A stretch of DNA of 64,000 nucleotides from Alcanivorax nanhaiticus. GTDB lineage: Bacteria; Pseudomonadota; Gammaproteobacteria; Pseudomonadales; Alcanivoracaceae. The notes under the pieces are model-generated. The model was not told the origin of the DNA. It was given only the letters and a program-made list of their open reading frames with translations, and ran no database searches. Shown piece after piece: positions 37,428 through 46,128 of this stretch. The stretch spans positions 1 through 64,000 of the forward strand of contig NZ_ARXV01000004.1 of the NCBI RefSeq assembly GCF_000756665.1, given 5' to 3'. Made by a program: the position numbers and the translations under genes. How positions within the stretch are numbered: the stretch's first letter is position 1; the number at the start of each line of letters is the position of its first letter.

Positions 37428-38102
37428 TTACCGCTGCATCAGCAAAGACGCATAGTGCCCCATGTAATTCTTCAACTCGGCATTGCTCAGATTCTTCAGT
37501 ACCTTGTTGTTCACTGCGTGAATCGCCTTGCGGCTTCCATCAACACCCACGTTGAGAGCTTTCTGGGTCACGAAGCCCATCTTGATGGTGCGGGTGTTGG
37601 GCAGGAACACATCTTCAATGATCTGATCAGCCAGGTCGCCCATCACCTTGGTCACCAGAGCCACATCTTCCTGGCCTCGCTCATCGGCACACAGCTGGCA
37701 CGCTTTCTGAAACTCAGCTGCAAACTCGTCGCTAACCGGAAACGCAATGTAAGGATGGTTCCCGTTATCATCCCCTGCCCGCCAGTACATCTCTTCCACG
37801 TTCTTCACTACCGGCGCGAACTCGGCATTGGTGACTTTCTTGAAGATCTGGCGGGTCAACATGCTGGACGCCTTGCCCGCCGTGGACACGGCAAAATCGA
37901 TGACTTTTTTCTGGCCGCCGGAGACATTAGCCAGCTTGGCAGGCTCCACCAGGAACAGGCTGATCACCCGATCAGTAAGATGATCCACCATGTGGATGAA
38001 CTTCTCGGCGCTATCCTTGCGGTCGTGCTCAATGGCATGAAGAAAGTCTTCGGTGCTGTTCACCAGCGCCGGGTTCGCGGGAATCGCCACCACGTTCTGC
38101 AT
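37428..38102 (-). CDS. Conserved-looking cytoplasmic protein, unknown function
   Basis: 224 residues, no signal peptide or membrane helix, mixed charged helices. Distinct stretches: FLHAIEHDRKDSAEKFIHMVDHLTDRV near the N-terminus; Cys pair CQLC at about residue 133; NYMGHYASLLMQR at the end. AAGGA stands at good distance before the ATG and a terminator follows, so it is a single-gene unit. I do not recognise the family. Confidence 0.8.
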   Translation of the reverse strand: MQNVVAIPANPALVNSTEDFLHAIEHDRKDSAEKFIHMVDHLTDRVISLFLVEPAKLANVSGGQKKVIDFAVSTAGKASSMLTRQIFKKVTNAEFAPVVKNVEEMYWRAGDDNGNHPYIAFPVSDEFAAEFQKACQLCADERGQEDVALVTKVMGDLADQIIEDVFLPNTRTIKMGFVTQKALNVGVDGSRKAIHAVNNKVLKNLSNAELKNYMGHYASLLMQR

Positions 38103-38258
38103 CAGTGTAATCCTTGCCTGTTGGTAATCTGTACGGGGTAAAGCCCCTCAAACCGTCAATACTAACGGGGCTAACCCCGACGGGGAAACCGCCGCAGGGG
38201 CCAAATTACAATGCGCTTACGTCAATACCGCAGAGTAAATACATCTGCAGGCATTCGA

Positions 38259-38747
38259 TCAGGGGGAAGATGATCTCGGGTGGATCTGCACTGGCGGCGT
38301 CGTGAGCATGGTGCCGTTCATGGCGCAGTCCGGCCCCAGCGTCACAGCGTCGAAGGTGGCTCCTGCATTATCGTTGGTCCACGCAAGCGTCACCGGGCCT
38401 GGCCCACAAATCCCGCCCAGCAATGGCACCCGCACTTTCACCTGCATGTCCTGAACGGTGAGCTGGCCGGGATCATCCACCTGACCTTGCCAGGGCAGAC
38501 CCAACGCCTTGATGCTCTTGCAGAGCGGATTGAATCCGCCGAAGTAAACCGCCGTGACGGTAATTTCCCCTTCGCTGCCAACCTCACCATCAAAGGTGGT
38601 TTTGCAGCTCACCGGGATACTGCCTTTCTTCATGGAAAGTTCGCCGCTGGCAGAAAAGCCACCGGCAGGTAAGACACTAACTGGACTGGATGCCGCCTCG
38701 GATGCTGTCAGCATTAACAGCAAGGCAGCCATGACATTCCTTATCAT
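38259..38747 (-). CDS. PraB-like (alkane oxidation activator family) secreted protein
   Basis: 162 residues from MIRNVMAALLLML, a signal peptide cleaved near SEAA at about residue 19. The mature part has the PraB-like layout: FSASGELSMKKGSIPVSCKTTF, then LCKSIKALGLPWQGQ, LLGGICGPGPVTLAW, and GPDCAMNGTMLTTPP near the end, with Cys residues placed to form disulfides. PraB of pseudomonads is a secreted protein linked to hexadecane use. The upstream in-frame codons are not part of it; an ATG five codons in has the better ribosome site but would remove the basic residue of the signal. Confidence 0.75.
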   Translation of the reverse strand: MIRNVMAALLLMLTASEAASSPVSVLPAGGFSASGELSMKKGSIPVSCKTTFDGEVGSEGEITVTAVYFGGFNPLCKSIKALGLPWQGQVDDPGQLTVQDMQVKVRVPLLGGICGPGPVTLAWTNDNAGATFDAVTLGPDCAMNGTMLTTPPVQIHPRSSSP

Positions 38748-38879
38748 TATTATTATCCCGCCTTGGATTGCTCCCGCATGGTGGCATGCCACACGAAAAT
38801 TGCCAAGTAGGTTGGTCTGAGGAGAAAACGAGGAATGGAATAAAGCTGCGCCGGCCATGAGCCGACGCAGCGAAAAGGA

Positions 38880-39785
38880 TCAAACCAGCTGGGAGCCGAT
38901 GAGATACAGAATGGACAGAATGACCAGCCATTTGGCTGCCACATAGAATGGCTTGTTGCGACGCTTCACCGATTTGAGGAAGTTCTTGTACGCCAGAACC
39001 CCCTTGCCAAGCTTGTTACCCAATCCGGTATGTTCCGGATCCAGGTTGTCGATAAAGAACAGGCGATTGAAGAACCAGCCGAATGCCCAGTAAATCTTCT
39101 GCACGATCTTCGACTTCAGCGGGCGATCCACATCGGTCATCAGGATAATGCGGGGGGTGTCCGTGTTGTTCCAGGCCGAGTGAATGTAGGTCTCATCAAA
39201 CACCACGCTCTCACCATCACGCCAGATGTAATCTTCTTCGTTGATGGTCAAGCCACAGCCTTCGTCATTGGGGGTGCTCAAGCCCAGAGAATAGCGCACG
39301 GTGTAGGCAAAGGGATCATGGTGACGATTGAGCTTCTTGCCCGGCATCAACACGGCAAACAGCGCAATGTTCATGGACGGCATCTGATCCAGCAGTGCCA
39401 TGGTCTTCGGGGCCAGTTCGTAGGCGGAAGGCAGCTTGTTGTCATATACCTTCAGGTAAAAACTGGTCCAGCGGCCATCCTTGTAGAAGCTGCTCGCCGG
39501 CAGATCATCTTTGGCGGTGATATTGCCACCCTGATACAGGGCCAGCGCCTCGTCACGAATCGTTTCCCAGTTATCCTCCAGCAGCTTCAGCTCCGGCAGG
39601 TGGGACTTGTCAATCTGCGGCGTGTTCGGCACCCGGGAAAGCAGATAGGCCGGAATATTGAACGGCACCATGAAGGTAGAAAAATCCGTTAACTGCCGCT
39701 TGAGCCCAAAGGGCTCCGCATTACGGATCCGGATAAAAACAATACACCCCACATAAATCAGCAGGGCGCTGATGATCACTGCCAT
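38880..39785 (-). CDS. lpxO: LpxO-like lipid A / aspartyl-asparaginyl beta-hydroxylase
   Basis: 301 residues. N- and C-terminal transmembrane helices (about 3-20 and 285-300) flank an Asp/Asn hydroxylase domain. Fe(II) ligands are visible in RHHDPFAYTVRYSLG (His155/His156, Asp157) and FDETYIHSAWNNT (His202). The family uses 2-oxoglutarate; LpxO hydroxylates a lipid A acyl chain. GAGAGG precedes the ATG. Other substrates of the superfamily cannot be excluded. Confidence 0.82.
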   Translation of the reverse strand: MAVIISALLIYVGCIVFIRIRNAEPFGLKRQLTDFSTFMVPFNIPAYLLSRVPNTPQIDKSHLPELKLLEDNWETIRDEALALYQGGNITAKDDLPASSFYKDGRWTSFYLKVYDNKLPSAYELAPKTMALLDQMPSMNIALFAVLMPGKKLNRHHDPFAYTVRYSLGLSTPNDEGCGLTINEEDYIWRDGESVVFDETYIHSAWNNTDTPRIILMTDVDRPLKSKIVQKIYWAFGWFFNRLFFIDNLDPEHTGLGNKLGKGVLAYKNFLKSVKRRNKPFYVAAKWLVILSILYLIGSQLV

Positions 39786-39977
39786 GATTTACCTCTCGAC
39801 ACATTGCGGCAAAGGCCGCCTACTCTGGGGCGGGATTCTAAAGCAAAAGCGGACGTAAATCCGGGACTATATCGGCCCGGCACTACCTTTACTCGGCCAA
39901 CCCGGGATTCTGCTGATTGGCTCAGCGGGACGTACAGGGTACATTCCCAGCTATTCCATAATGATTGAGAATCACCC

Positions 39978-41718
39978 ATGTTGCGGATTTCGGCTCTTCT
40001 GCTTGCCCTGCTTTTCAGTCTGGCTCCCTCCCTGCTCCTCGCTCAGGACAACGCCCCCACCATCAAGGACGTGCTCGACACGGATCAGAAAACCGGCCAG
40101 GTGATCGCTGAAGTACTGGAAGACGACACCCTGCAACCGGGCGACACGCCGCTGACCACCCTGCTGGCCATCATGGAGGCTGCCGAACAGAGTGACTGGG
40201 CTACCGCCGGAACCTACCTGGACATGCGCTACCTGCCGCCTGACATGACCAATGCGGATCCTGCTACTCTGATCGAACAACTCAGTATCGTCTGGAGCCA
40301 GCAGCGCATCCTGGATCTGACCCGGCTTTCCAACCAGCCAGAAGGCCACCGGGATGATGGACTGCCCAGCTACCGGGACAAACTGGGCAGCCTCGATCTC
40401 CCGGATGGCAACCTGACCTTGTATCTGCAGCGCATCCCGGAAAACGGCCGACGGGTCTGGAAAATCTCCAATACCACCGTCCAGGAGATCCCCGCACTGT
40501 GGGACATCTATGGCTACAACCCCCTGATCACCAAGCTGGCTAACTACCTGCCGGATTTCTCCGTGCTGCACATGAAAAACTGGCAGGTGGCAGGGCTTTT
40601 GCTGATGGTGATGGGTGCCTGGCTGGCAGCGGCGCTGGTTCGCAAATTACTGCTCTGGATGCTGAACCATTCCGAGCGCTATCGGGACAGCTTGCATCGT
40701 TTTGTCGTTGTCCCCATGCGCTGGTTCATTTTCTTCAAATTGCTGCAAATCGGCGTTGGTGAACTCGGGCTGTCCATCAAGGCGCGGGTCTACCTGAACG
40801 AATCCGCTCTTGGCTACCTGGCCACCGTCTTTCTCGTTCTCGGTATCATTGAATTACTCACCGCCCTGTTCCTCAGCAGCGCCAGCAACCAGAAATACTG
40901 GTCCGGCATCATTCGACCGGTCCGCACCATCCTCAAGATGATCGCCATTGTGGTGATCTTCCTGCTCTGGCTCAGTGACTCCGGGTACGACATCACCACC
41001 GTGCTGGCCGGCCTTGGCATTGGCTCTATCGCCGTAGCACTGGCTGCACAAAAAACCCTGGAAAACGTCATTGGTGCCTTCACCCTGTATATCGCCAAGC
41101 CCATCCAGCCGGGTGATTTCTGCAAGGTAGGTGATATTGCCGGGGTCATTGAGGAAATCGGGTTGCGCTCTACCCGCATCCGCCGCATGGATCGCAGCGT
41201 GGTGTATGTGCCCAACTCGGTATTGTCCAGCGCCAGCATCGAGAACATCAGCGATGTCAGACTTTCGCCGTTACCAGCGGGACCTTCACATCCGCCTGGG
41301 AGCCAGTTCCGACCAGCTGCGCAACCTGCTCGCGGATTTACGCCGCCTGATCTACAGCCACCCCCGACTCACTGACCGCGCAGCCCGGGTACGCTTTGTG
41401 GAAATTCTCCGCGACAGCTATCGGATACAAATCAATTGTTATGTGGACAGCAGTGAATGGAGTCAGTTTCTTGCCGTCAGCGAAGACCTGAACCTGCGTA
41501 TTCTCACCCTGCTAGACAGTCATGGCGTGCAACTGGCTGTGCCTGTGCAGCAGTGGGTCCGTGGCGACAACGCCCATCCGGAGCAAGACAAGGATCTGCC
41601 GACCGAAACCCTGCAAGCCTTCCCGGATTATGCCAGTGACGAAAAAGCCGACATGAAAGGCAGCCTGGATTACCCCGAGAAAGGTCGGCCGAATGAAGAG
41701 TCTGTCATAAAGACTTAA
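39978..41718 (+). pseudogene. MscS-family mechanosensitive channel gene with frameshift
   Basis: Begins with a signal peptide (MLRISALLLALLFSLAPS), a periplasmic domain to about 190, then several membrane helices and the MscS pore region (GLGIGSIAVALAAQKTLENVIGAFTLYIAKPIQPGDF) and VVYVPNSVLSSASIENIS. At about 41253 homology leaves this frame and continues in the +1 frame (SDFRRYQRDLHIRLGASSDQL ... VRFVEI) to 41718. One extra base (or two missing) there explains it. The uninterrupted protein would be about 580 residues. Read as it stands, the first frame ends at 41375 with a Pro-rich non-homologous tail. A sequencing error is the main alternative. Confidence 0.8.
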
Positions 41719-41729
41719 TATGTATATAC

Positions 41730-41759
41730 ATTGACTATCTAAAAGATAGTCAATACGGT
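41730..41759 (+). promoter_or_regulatory. Palindromic operator over a candidate promoter for the RHH gene
   Basis: A perfect 11-bp inverted repeat, ATTGACTATCT and AGATAGTCAAT, with a 3-nt spacer (41730-41754). Its left arm contains TTGACT, a good -35; TACGGT lies 17 bp further as a weaker -10. It is about 65 bp ahead of the small RHH gene, suggesting autorepression. Confidence 0.6.
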
Positions 41760-41819
41760 ATTTGCAAGTCGCGGTTAATCCAGCCACGATGCTGCCTGCT
41801 TTCTTGTGATGGTTTTACG

Positions 41820-41999
41820 ATGTCAAAAGACAAGAACAAACCCGGAAAGAAGAACAGTCAGCTCATCGTGCGCATCAATGACGAAGAGCGTCTGCGCTTC
41901 ATCGCACTCTGCGAGGAGATGGATACCAGTGCAGCACGGGAAGTCCGTCGTTTTATCCGTGACTTTATCAAGCAGCAGGACTCGCAATCCGGCGACTGA
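41820..41999 (+). CDS. Small ribbon-helix-helix-like DNA-binding protein (59 aa)
   Basis: Reads MSKDKNKPGKKNSQLIVRIN and so on, 59 residues. A basic N-terminal tail is followed by a beta-strand SQLIVRIN and two helices (DEERLRFIALCEEMD; AAREVRRFIRDFIKQQ), the Arc/MetJ-type ribbon-helix-helix order. The palindrome upstream fits a dimeric repressor of this kind. No clear ribosome site precedes the ATG. A 35-residue peptide gene follows after 38 bp. No toxin of usual size follows, so it is not an obvious toxin-antitoxin pair. Confidence 0.7.
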   Translation: MSKDKNKPGKKNSQLIVRINDEERLRFIALCEEMDTSAAREVRRFIRDFIKQQDSQSGD

Positions 42000-42037
42000 T
42001 CCTGCCTGTCACTTGCAAATCATGGAGAGGCAACATC

Positions 42038-42145
42038 ATGTCCAAGAAGAAAAAGCTGAAAAAAGCCATCAAGCAGAGCAAAGCCAAGATCAACAAGCAG
42101 GAAAGCGTGCTGAAAAAACTGAAGAAGAAGCTCAAGAAGCTCTGA
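42038..42145 (+). CDS. 35-residue lysine-rich peptide
   Basis: MSKKKKLKKAIKQSKAKINK and 15 more residues: 17 of 35 are Lys and there are no acidic residues apart from one Glu. It is predicted as one amphipathic helix. GGAGAGG stands before the ATG, and a strong terminator follows 10 bp after the stop, so it is likely a true gene co-transcribed with the RHH gene. Function unknown; nucleic-acid or membrane binding would suit the charge. Confidence 0.6.
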   Translation: MSKKKKLKKAIKQSKAKINKQESVLKKLKKKLKKL

Positions 42146-42155
42146 TTCAGCCAGT

Positions 42156-42183
42156 AAACGGGCCATTATTGAATGGCCCGTTT
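42156..42183 (+). terminator. Terminator after RHH / Lys-rich peptide genes
   Basis: Perfect stem AAACGGGCCAT / ATGGCCCGTTT with 6-nt loop. Confidence 0.85.
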
Positions 42184-42296
42184 GCTGATAAACCCAGGGC
42201 CTGCTAACACTTCCCCCTCACCAATCTTGATTCGTGATTCGCCCCGGCCGCAGTGTACTATCTATGCATATCACAACCTGCGGGAGCTGGGAGTTC

Positions 42297-43843
42297 ATGC
42301 GCCTTATCGTTCTTCTACTTGGTATCAGCCTTGCTGCCTGTAGCTTCAAGCCAGGCAAGGTTGACCCTGAAGCGCTTAGGGCCTGTTAACACTACCAACA
42401 TAGCCCCTGCTGAATGCATTTTTTTCGTCCAGTAGTGTCAGCCGGGGTGCCGTGTAGTCATTCTACATAAACAACGGCTGGCGCTGCTGGGCGGAAAAAG
42501 GGATCAGCCCTCCGGGTTGAGCCCCAAAAGCCGCCACTCGTCGTTATTCGTCATTCATTTGGAGTAACCAAACATCACTTCTCATGCCTAGATTGGCGAC
42601 TTTTGGGGCTCAACAGGGGCCATTTTGGTAGTGTTAACAGGCCCTTACCAACGCCCAGCAGCACGTTGAAGACGATCTGACCATTACTACCAATGTGATC
42701 AGTGACAGCGCAGCCAGGGACATTTTTGGCGTTTCACTCGGCGTGCATGGTATCCAGGCAGTATGGATCGACATCGACAACCGCACAGGAAGCCCCCTGT
42801 ATTACCTCCCCGTCACCACGGATCAGCAGTACTTCTCACCGCTTGAAGTCGCCTGGAAAGTCAAAGGCAAGTTCAACAAGGAAGGCGAGCAAGCGGTGGA
42901 CAGAATGTTTGTCGAACGAGCCATGCCGGTCAATCTTCCGCCGGGAGAGCAAACCAGCGGATTTGTCTTCACTAACCGTGATCTGGGCATCAAGGTCGTT
43001 AATGTAGTATTGCTGGGCGGCGGCAAAAGCTGGCAGACCTCCTTTATGGTGGACGTGCCCGGCATCAAGCTGGATGTGGAAAAGGTCAATTTCGAAGAGC
43101 TGTATCAGGATCACGAGTACCAGGATCTTAGCCGCGATGAACTGAAGCACTGGCTTGCCACGCAGACCTGCTGCACCACCAACGAGGATCAGACCAGCAG
43201 CGGAGACCCGATCAACTTTACTCTGGTGGGCGACAGCCAGCTGCTGCTCAGCGCCATGGTACAGCGCGGCTGGGATCTCACTGAACGGATACACGGCGGC
43301 TCTATCTGGAAAACCACCAAGTCGTTTCTGGTTGGCTCCAGCTACCGTTATTCTCCGGTGAGCTCACTCTATGCACTAGAGCGGCCGCAGGATCTGGCAC
43401 TGCAGAAAGCCCGCGGCAACATTCACCAGCGCAACCACCTGCGGCTATGGCGCGCGCCGGTACTGTGCGAAGGGGAACCCGTATGGCTCGGACAGATCAG
43501 CCGCGATATCGGGGTCCGCTTCACCTTCAAATCCCCTACCCTGACCACTCACAAGATTGATCCTGATGTGGATGAGGCCCGTGACTACCTGCTGCAGGAC
43601 ATGATCTTTTCCCAGCGACTGGCAGAATTCGGTTATGTCCGCGCCATGGAGCCACACACCATTGCGTCCCCCGGCCACAATCTCACTGGAGATCCGTTCA
43701 TTACGGATGGACTGAGACTGGTGATGTTCTTTCACCAACCGATGACCCCTATGCACAAGGTCCGGGATCTGGGCTGGGAGCAACCGAATCGAGACCGACG
43801 CGACTGGCTACAGCAGCTGGAAGCTGCAGCCACAACCGAATAA
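42297..43843 (+). pseudogene. LssY_C-domain lipoprotein gene interrupted by a MITE
   Basis: The 5' part (42297-42377) encodes a lipoprotein signal with lipobox SLAAC (Cys at residue 15) and 27 codons, then runs into the MITE and a stop. The 3' part resumes at 42648 and continues to 43843. Deleting the MITE plus one TTA duplicate (269 bp) joins the parts in frame and gives a 425-residue lipoprotein. The C-terminal half matches the LssY C-terminal domain (INFTLVGDSQLLLSAMVQRGWDLTERI; WRAPVLCEGEPVWLGQISRDIG). A GTG at 42695 could still start a 382-residue cytoplasmic fragment, but without export it is probably non-functional. Confidence 0.88.
42379..42644. mobile_element. 266-bp MITE with 31-bp terminal inverted repeats
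   Basis: Ends are GGGCCTGTTAACACTACCAA in perfect inverted match, extending to 31 bp with two mismatches. The target duplication is TTA (42376-42378 and 42645-42647). A second, internal inverted repeat of 21 bp with one mismatch (42516-42536 with 42594-42614; GTTGAGCCCCAAAAG core) forms the distal half. No coding capacity. The 3-bp duplication of form TNA suggests mobilisation by an IS5-superfamily (IS1031-like) transposase, which is inference. Confidence 0.85.
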
Positions 43844-43911
43844 ATCGGCTCGTCCCTGCAGAGGCCCATGCTTCGATGACAAACGATGGCTTGGCTTTTA
43901 CTTTTTTGGCG

Positions 43912-44613
43912 CTAATCCAGGAAACTCCGCTGCCTTTGCTCTCTTAGATAATATTCATAGAGATTTTGCGGGCCATGCCGCCCCAGTAACTCAACCAGCT
44001 CATTCATGACAGCCTTTGAGCCCGTATTCTGCCTGACACCTTTTAACAGCACTTCCCTTGCAGAATCGACATCGCCCATATCCAGATATACCCCGGATAA
44101 CTCCAAAATCACTTCAACCTGGGAATCGCTAAGAGTGATGACACCTTGAGGAGGAGAATTCGAGTTCGGTGGCATCAACGAATCCAGATAGGGAACAAGT
44201 ATCCCAACGACTTTTAGCCACAATCCCTTTCGTCGATAGGCCTTGGCAAGATACAGCGTAGCCAGGTGGTCCGGCATGCCATGAATCGTGTAGCCTTCCA
44301 GGCTTTCTACTGCCTCATCGTACTTCCCCATGCCGAAATACGCCCTACCCAAATAATAGTCCAGAAAGTAGGGATTATTTTGCGAGGCAATTTTACTGGC
44401 TGACCGGATGATTGCCCCGTAATCTCCAACGGCCAAATGGCATTCCAGGAATGCCTCGGGGTCTGTTTTCCGGAATCCCTCTGGTTCAGATTCAGCAATA
44501 ATCTTTTTTACTTTTTCTAGATCAGGAGTTCGACTGAAGCACTCAAGGACATCTGAGGCATGGCCGAAAGAACAACAGGAAAAAGCAGCTATAATGCTGA
44601 TTCTTTTTATCAT
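43912..44613 (-). CDS. Secreted TPR-like protein, unknown function
   Basis: 233 residues from MIKRIS, where GAGGGG stands 4-5 nt before the ATG; an ATG four codons earlier would bury that site. Signal peptide to about residue 19 (SFGHA). TPR-like pairs: FLDYYLGRAYFGMGKYDEAVESL, ATLYLAKAYRRKGLW, LELSGVYLDMGDVDSAREVLLKG. The gene looks lower in GC than its neighbours, and it borders the MITE-damaged region, so it may be accessory. No partner gene suggests a job. Confidence 0.75.
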   Translation of the reverse strand: MIKRISIIAAFSCCSFGHASDVLECFSRTPDLEKVKKIIAESEPEGFRKTDPEAFLECHLAVGDYGAIIRSASKIASQNNPYFLDYYLGRAYFGMGKYDEAVESLEGYTIHGMPDHLATLYLAKAYRRKGLWLKVVGILVPYLDSLMPPNSNSPPQGVITLSDSQVEVILELSGVYLDMGDVDSAREVLLKGVRQNTGSKAVMNELVELLGRHGPQNLYEYYLREQRQRSFLD

Positions 44614-44647
44614 AGTACCCCTCATAAGACTTATTTCGGCAAGCCAT

Positions 44648-44677
44648 AAAAAAAGCCTCTTCTCAGAGGCTTTTTTT
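44648..44677 (-). terminator. Bidirectional-looking terminator after sat
   Basis: 13-bp stem AAAAAAAGCCTCT / AGAGGCTTTTTTT, loop TCTC, 24 bp past the sat stop. Confidence 0.9.
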
Positions 44678-44700
44678 ATGGTGCGAGCAAATAGAGCCGC

Positions 44701-45906
44701 TTACTTTCCAGCGTCCAGAGCCTGGTAGTAATCCATCAGGATCTGTGCCACTTCCGGGCGGGAGAATTCTGGCGGCGGGGCAATGCCCTGACCCAGCATC
44801 TCGCGCACCTTGGTGCCGGACAGCAGTACAAAGTCGTCCTTGGTGTGATCCGGCACATCACGCATCATCACCACGCGATCCAGCTTTTTGGAGTATGCGG
44901 TATGGTCGGCTTCGAAGATCTTGATCTCCAGCGCGCCAGCCGGCACCTTGTCTTGGAAGATGGTTTGCGCATCGAAAGCACCGTAGTAATCGCCCACACC
45001 CGCGTGGTCACGACCGACAATCAGATGGCTACAACCACAGTTCTGACGGAACACCGCGTGCAGTACTGCTTCACGAGGGCCGGCGTACAGCATGTCGAAG
45101 CCGTAACCGGTGATCATTACGGTGTTGGGCGGGAAGTACACTTCCACCATTTTACGGATGGAAGCATCACGCACGTCAGCCGGGATATCACCGGCTTTCA
45201 GTTTACCCAGCAGCATGTGAATCAAAATGCCGTCGGCATTCAGCGCTTCCTGAGCCATGCGGCACAGTTCTTCATGGGCGCGGTGCATCGGGTTACGGGT
45301 CTGGAAAGCAACCACGTTGTTCCAGCCACGCTCAACGAATTCATTGCGGATGGAAACCGCAGTACGGAAGGTATCCGGGAAGTCGTCGGCGAAGTAGGAG
45401 TAGTTCAGGACCTGGATATCACCGGAAACGATGAAGTTGCCTGCGGCAAGGAAGTTGGCCACACCCGGGTGCTCCTTGTCGGTGGTGGCAAATACCTGCT
45501 CGGCCACCGCTTCCAGTTCTGCGTCGGAGGCTTCTTCGATGGCAGATACATCCATCACCGCAATCACCGGCTCGCCATCCACATTAGGATCGCGCAATGC
45601 AATGCGCTTGGCGTCTTTGATGGCGCTCACGTCCTTCAGCATATTGACGATCGGCACCGGCCAGAACAGGCCATTGGCGGTGGTCATGTTCTCCGCCACG
45701 GACAACATATCCGCCTTGGTCATGTAGCCTGTCAGGGGGGTGAAATAGCCAGCGCCCATCATCACCGCATTGGCGGCGGCGGCCGAGCTGATCACCACCG
45801 AAGGCAGAGACTCGGCCTCATGCTGCAGAGCAACACGAGCAGCTTCATCGGCAACGTACAGGGGTTTTAATGCGTCCGCACCATGCGGCTTCACCAAAGC
45901 GACCAT
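44701..45906 (-). CDS. sat: ATP sulfurylase (sulfate adenylyltransferase, single-subunit Sat)
   Basis: Makes adenosine 5'-phosphosulfate from sulfate and ATP. 401 residues with a PUA-like N-terminal domain and catalytic motifs QTRNPMHRAHEELCR (Q-RN-P-HxxH) and GRDHAGVGDYYGAFDAQ. This is the homo-oligomeric type found in archaea, sulfur bacteria and some assimilators, in contrast to CysDN of enterics. No APS kinase or reductase is adjacent; it is a single-gene unit with a terminator. Confidence 0.94.
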   Translation of the reverse strand: MVALVKPHGADALKPLYVADEAARVALQHEAESLPSVVISSAAAANAVMMGAGYFTPLTGYMTKADMLSVAENMTTANGLFWPVPIVNMLKDVSAIKDAKRIALRDPNVDGEPVIAVMDVSAIEEASDAELEAVAEQVFATTDKEHPGVANFLAAGNFIVSGDIQVLNYSYFADDFPDTFRTAVSIRNEFVERGWNNVVAFQTRNPMHRAHEELCRMAQEALNADGILIHMLLGKLKAGDIPADVRDASIRKMVEVYFPPNTVMITGYGFDMLYAGPREAVLHAVFRQNCGCSHLIVGRDHAGVGDYYGAFDAQTIFQDKVPAGALEIKIFEADHTAYSKKLDRVVMMRDVPDHTKDDFVLLSGTKVREMLGQGIAPPPEFSRPEVAQILMDYYQALDAGK

Positions 45907-46128
45907 CTATTCACTCCAAATGCTTAATCAACGAGGTGTCCATGTTGCGGCGGAGTATAGCAAAGGATCGGCAATAGGTCGGCCCGCCAAGGGCAAAAGA
46001 AGGTCAAAAGGAGGACCAGCAAAAATTAAGCCGCCGAATCAAATGGTTAGCGCCCCACATCTGATGCGACGTGGCTCATATTGAGTGGTATACCCACCCT
46101 ACCCGCGACCCACAGGCCGCGAGTTGAA

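Noticed and set aside
41131..41718. Separate gene overlapping the end of the MscS-family gene
   Set aside because: Its first ~40 residues are an out-of-frame reading of conserved channel sequence; only the part after about 41254 is homologous, so it is the frameshifted 3' half.
41820..42145. Toxin-antitoxin pair
   Set aside because: The RHH gene looks antitoxin-like, but the follower is a 35-residue lysine helix with no known toxin fold, so the label is not supported.
42695..43843. Intact stand-alone LssY_C protein
   Set aside because: The frame joins exactly to a lipoprotein signal on the other side of the MITE, so it is a fragment of a larger gene.
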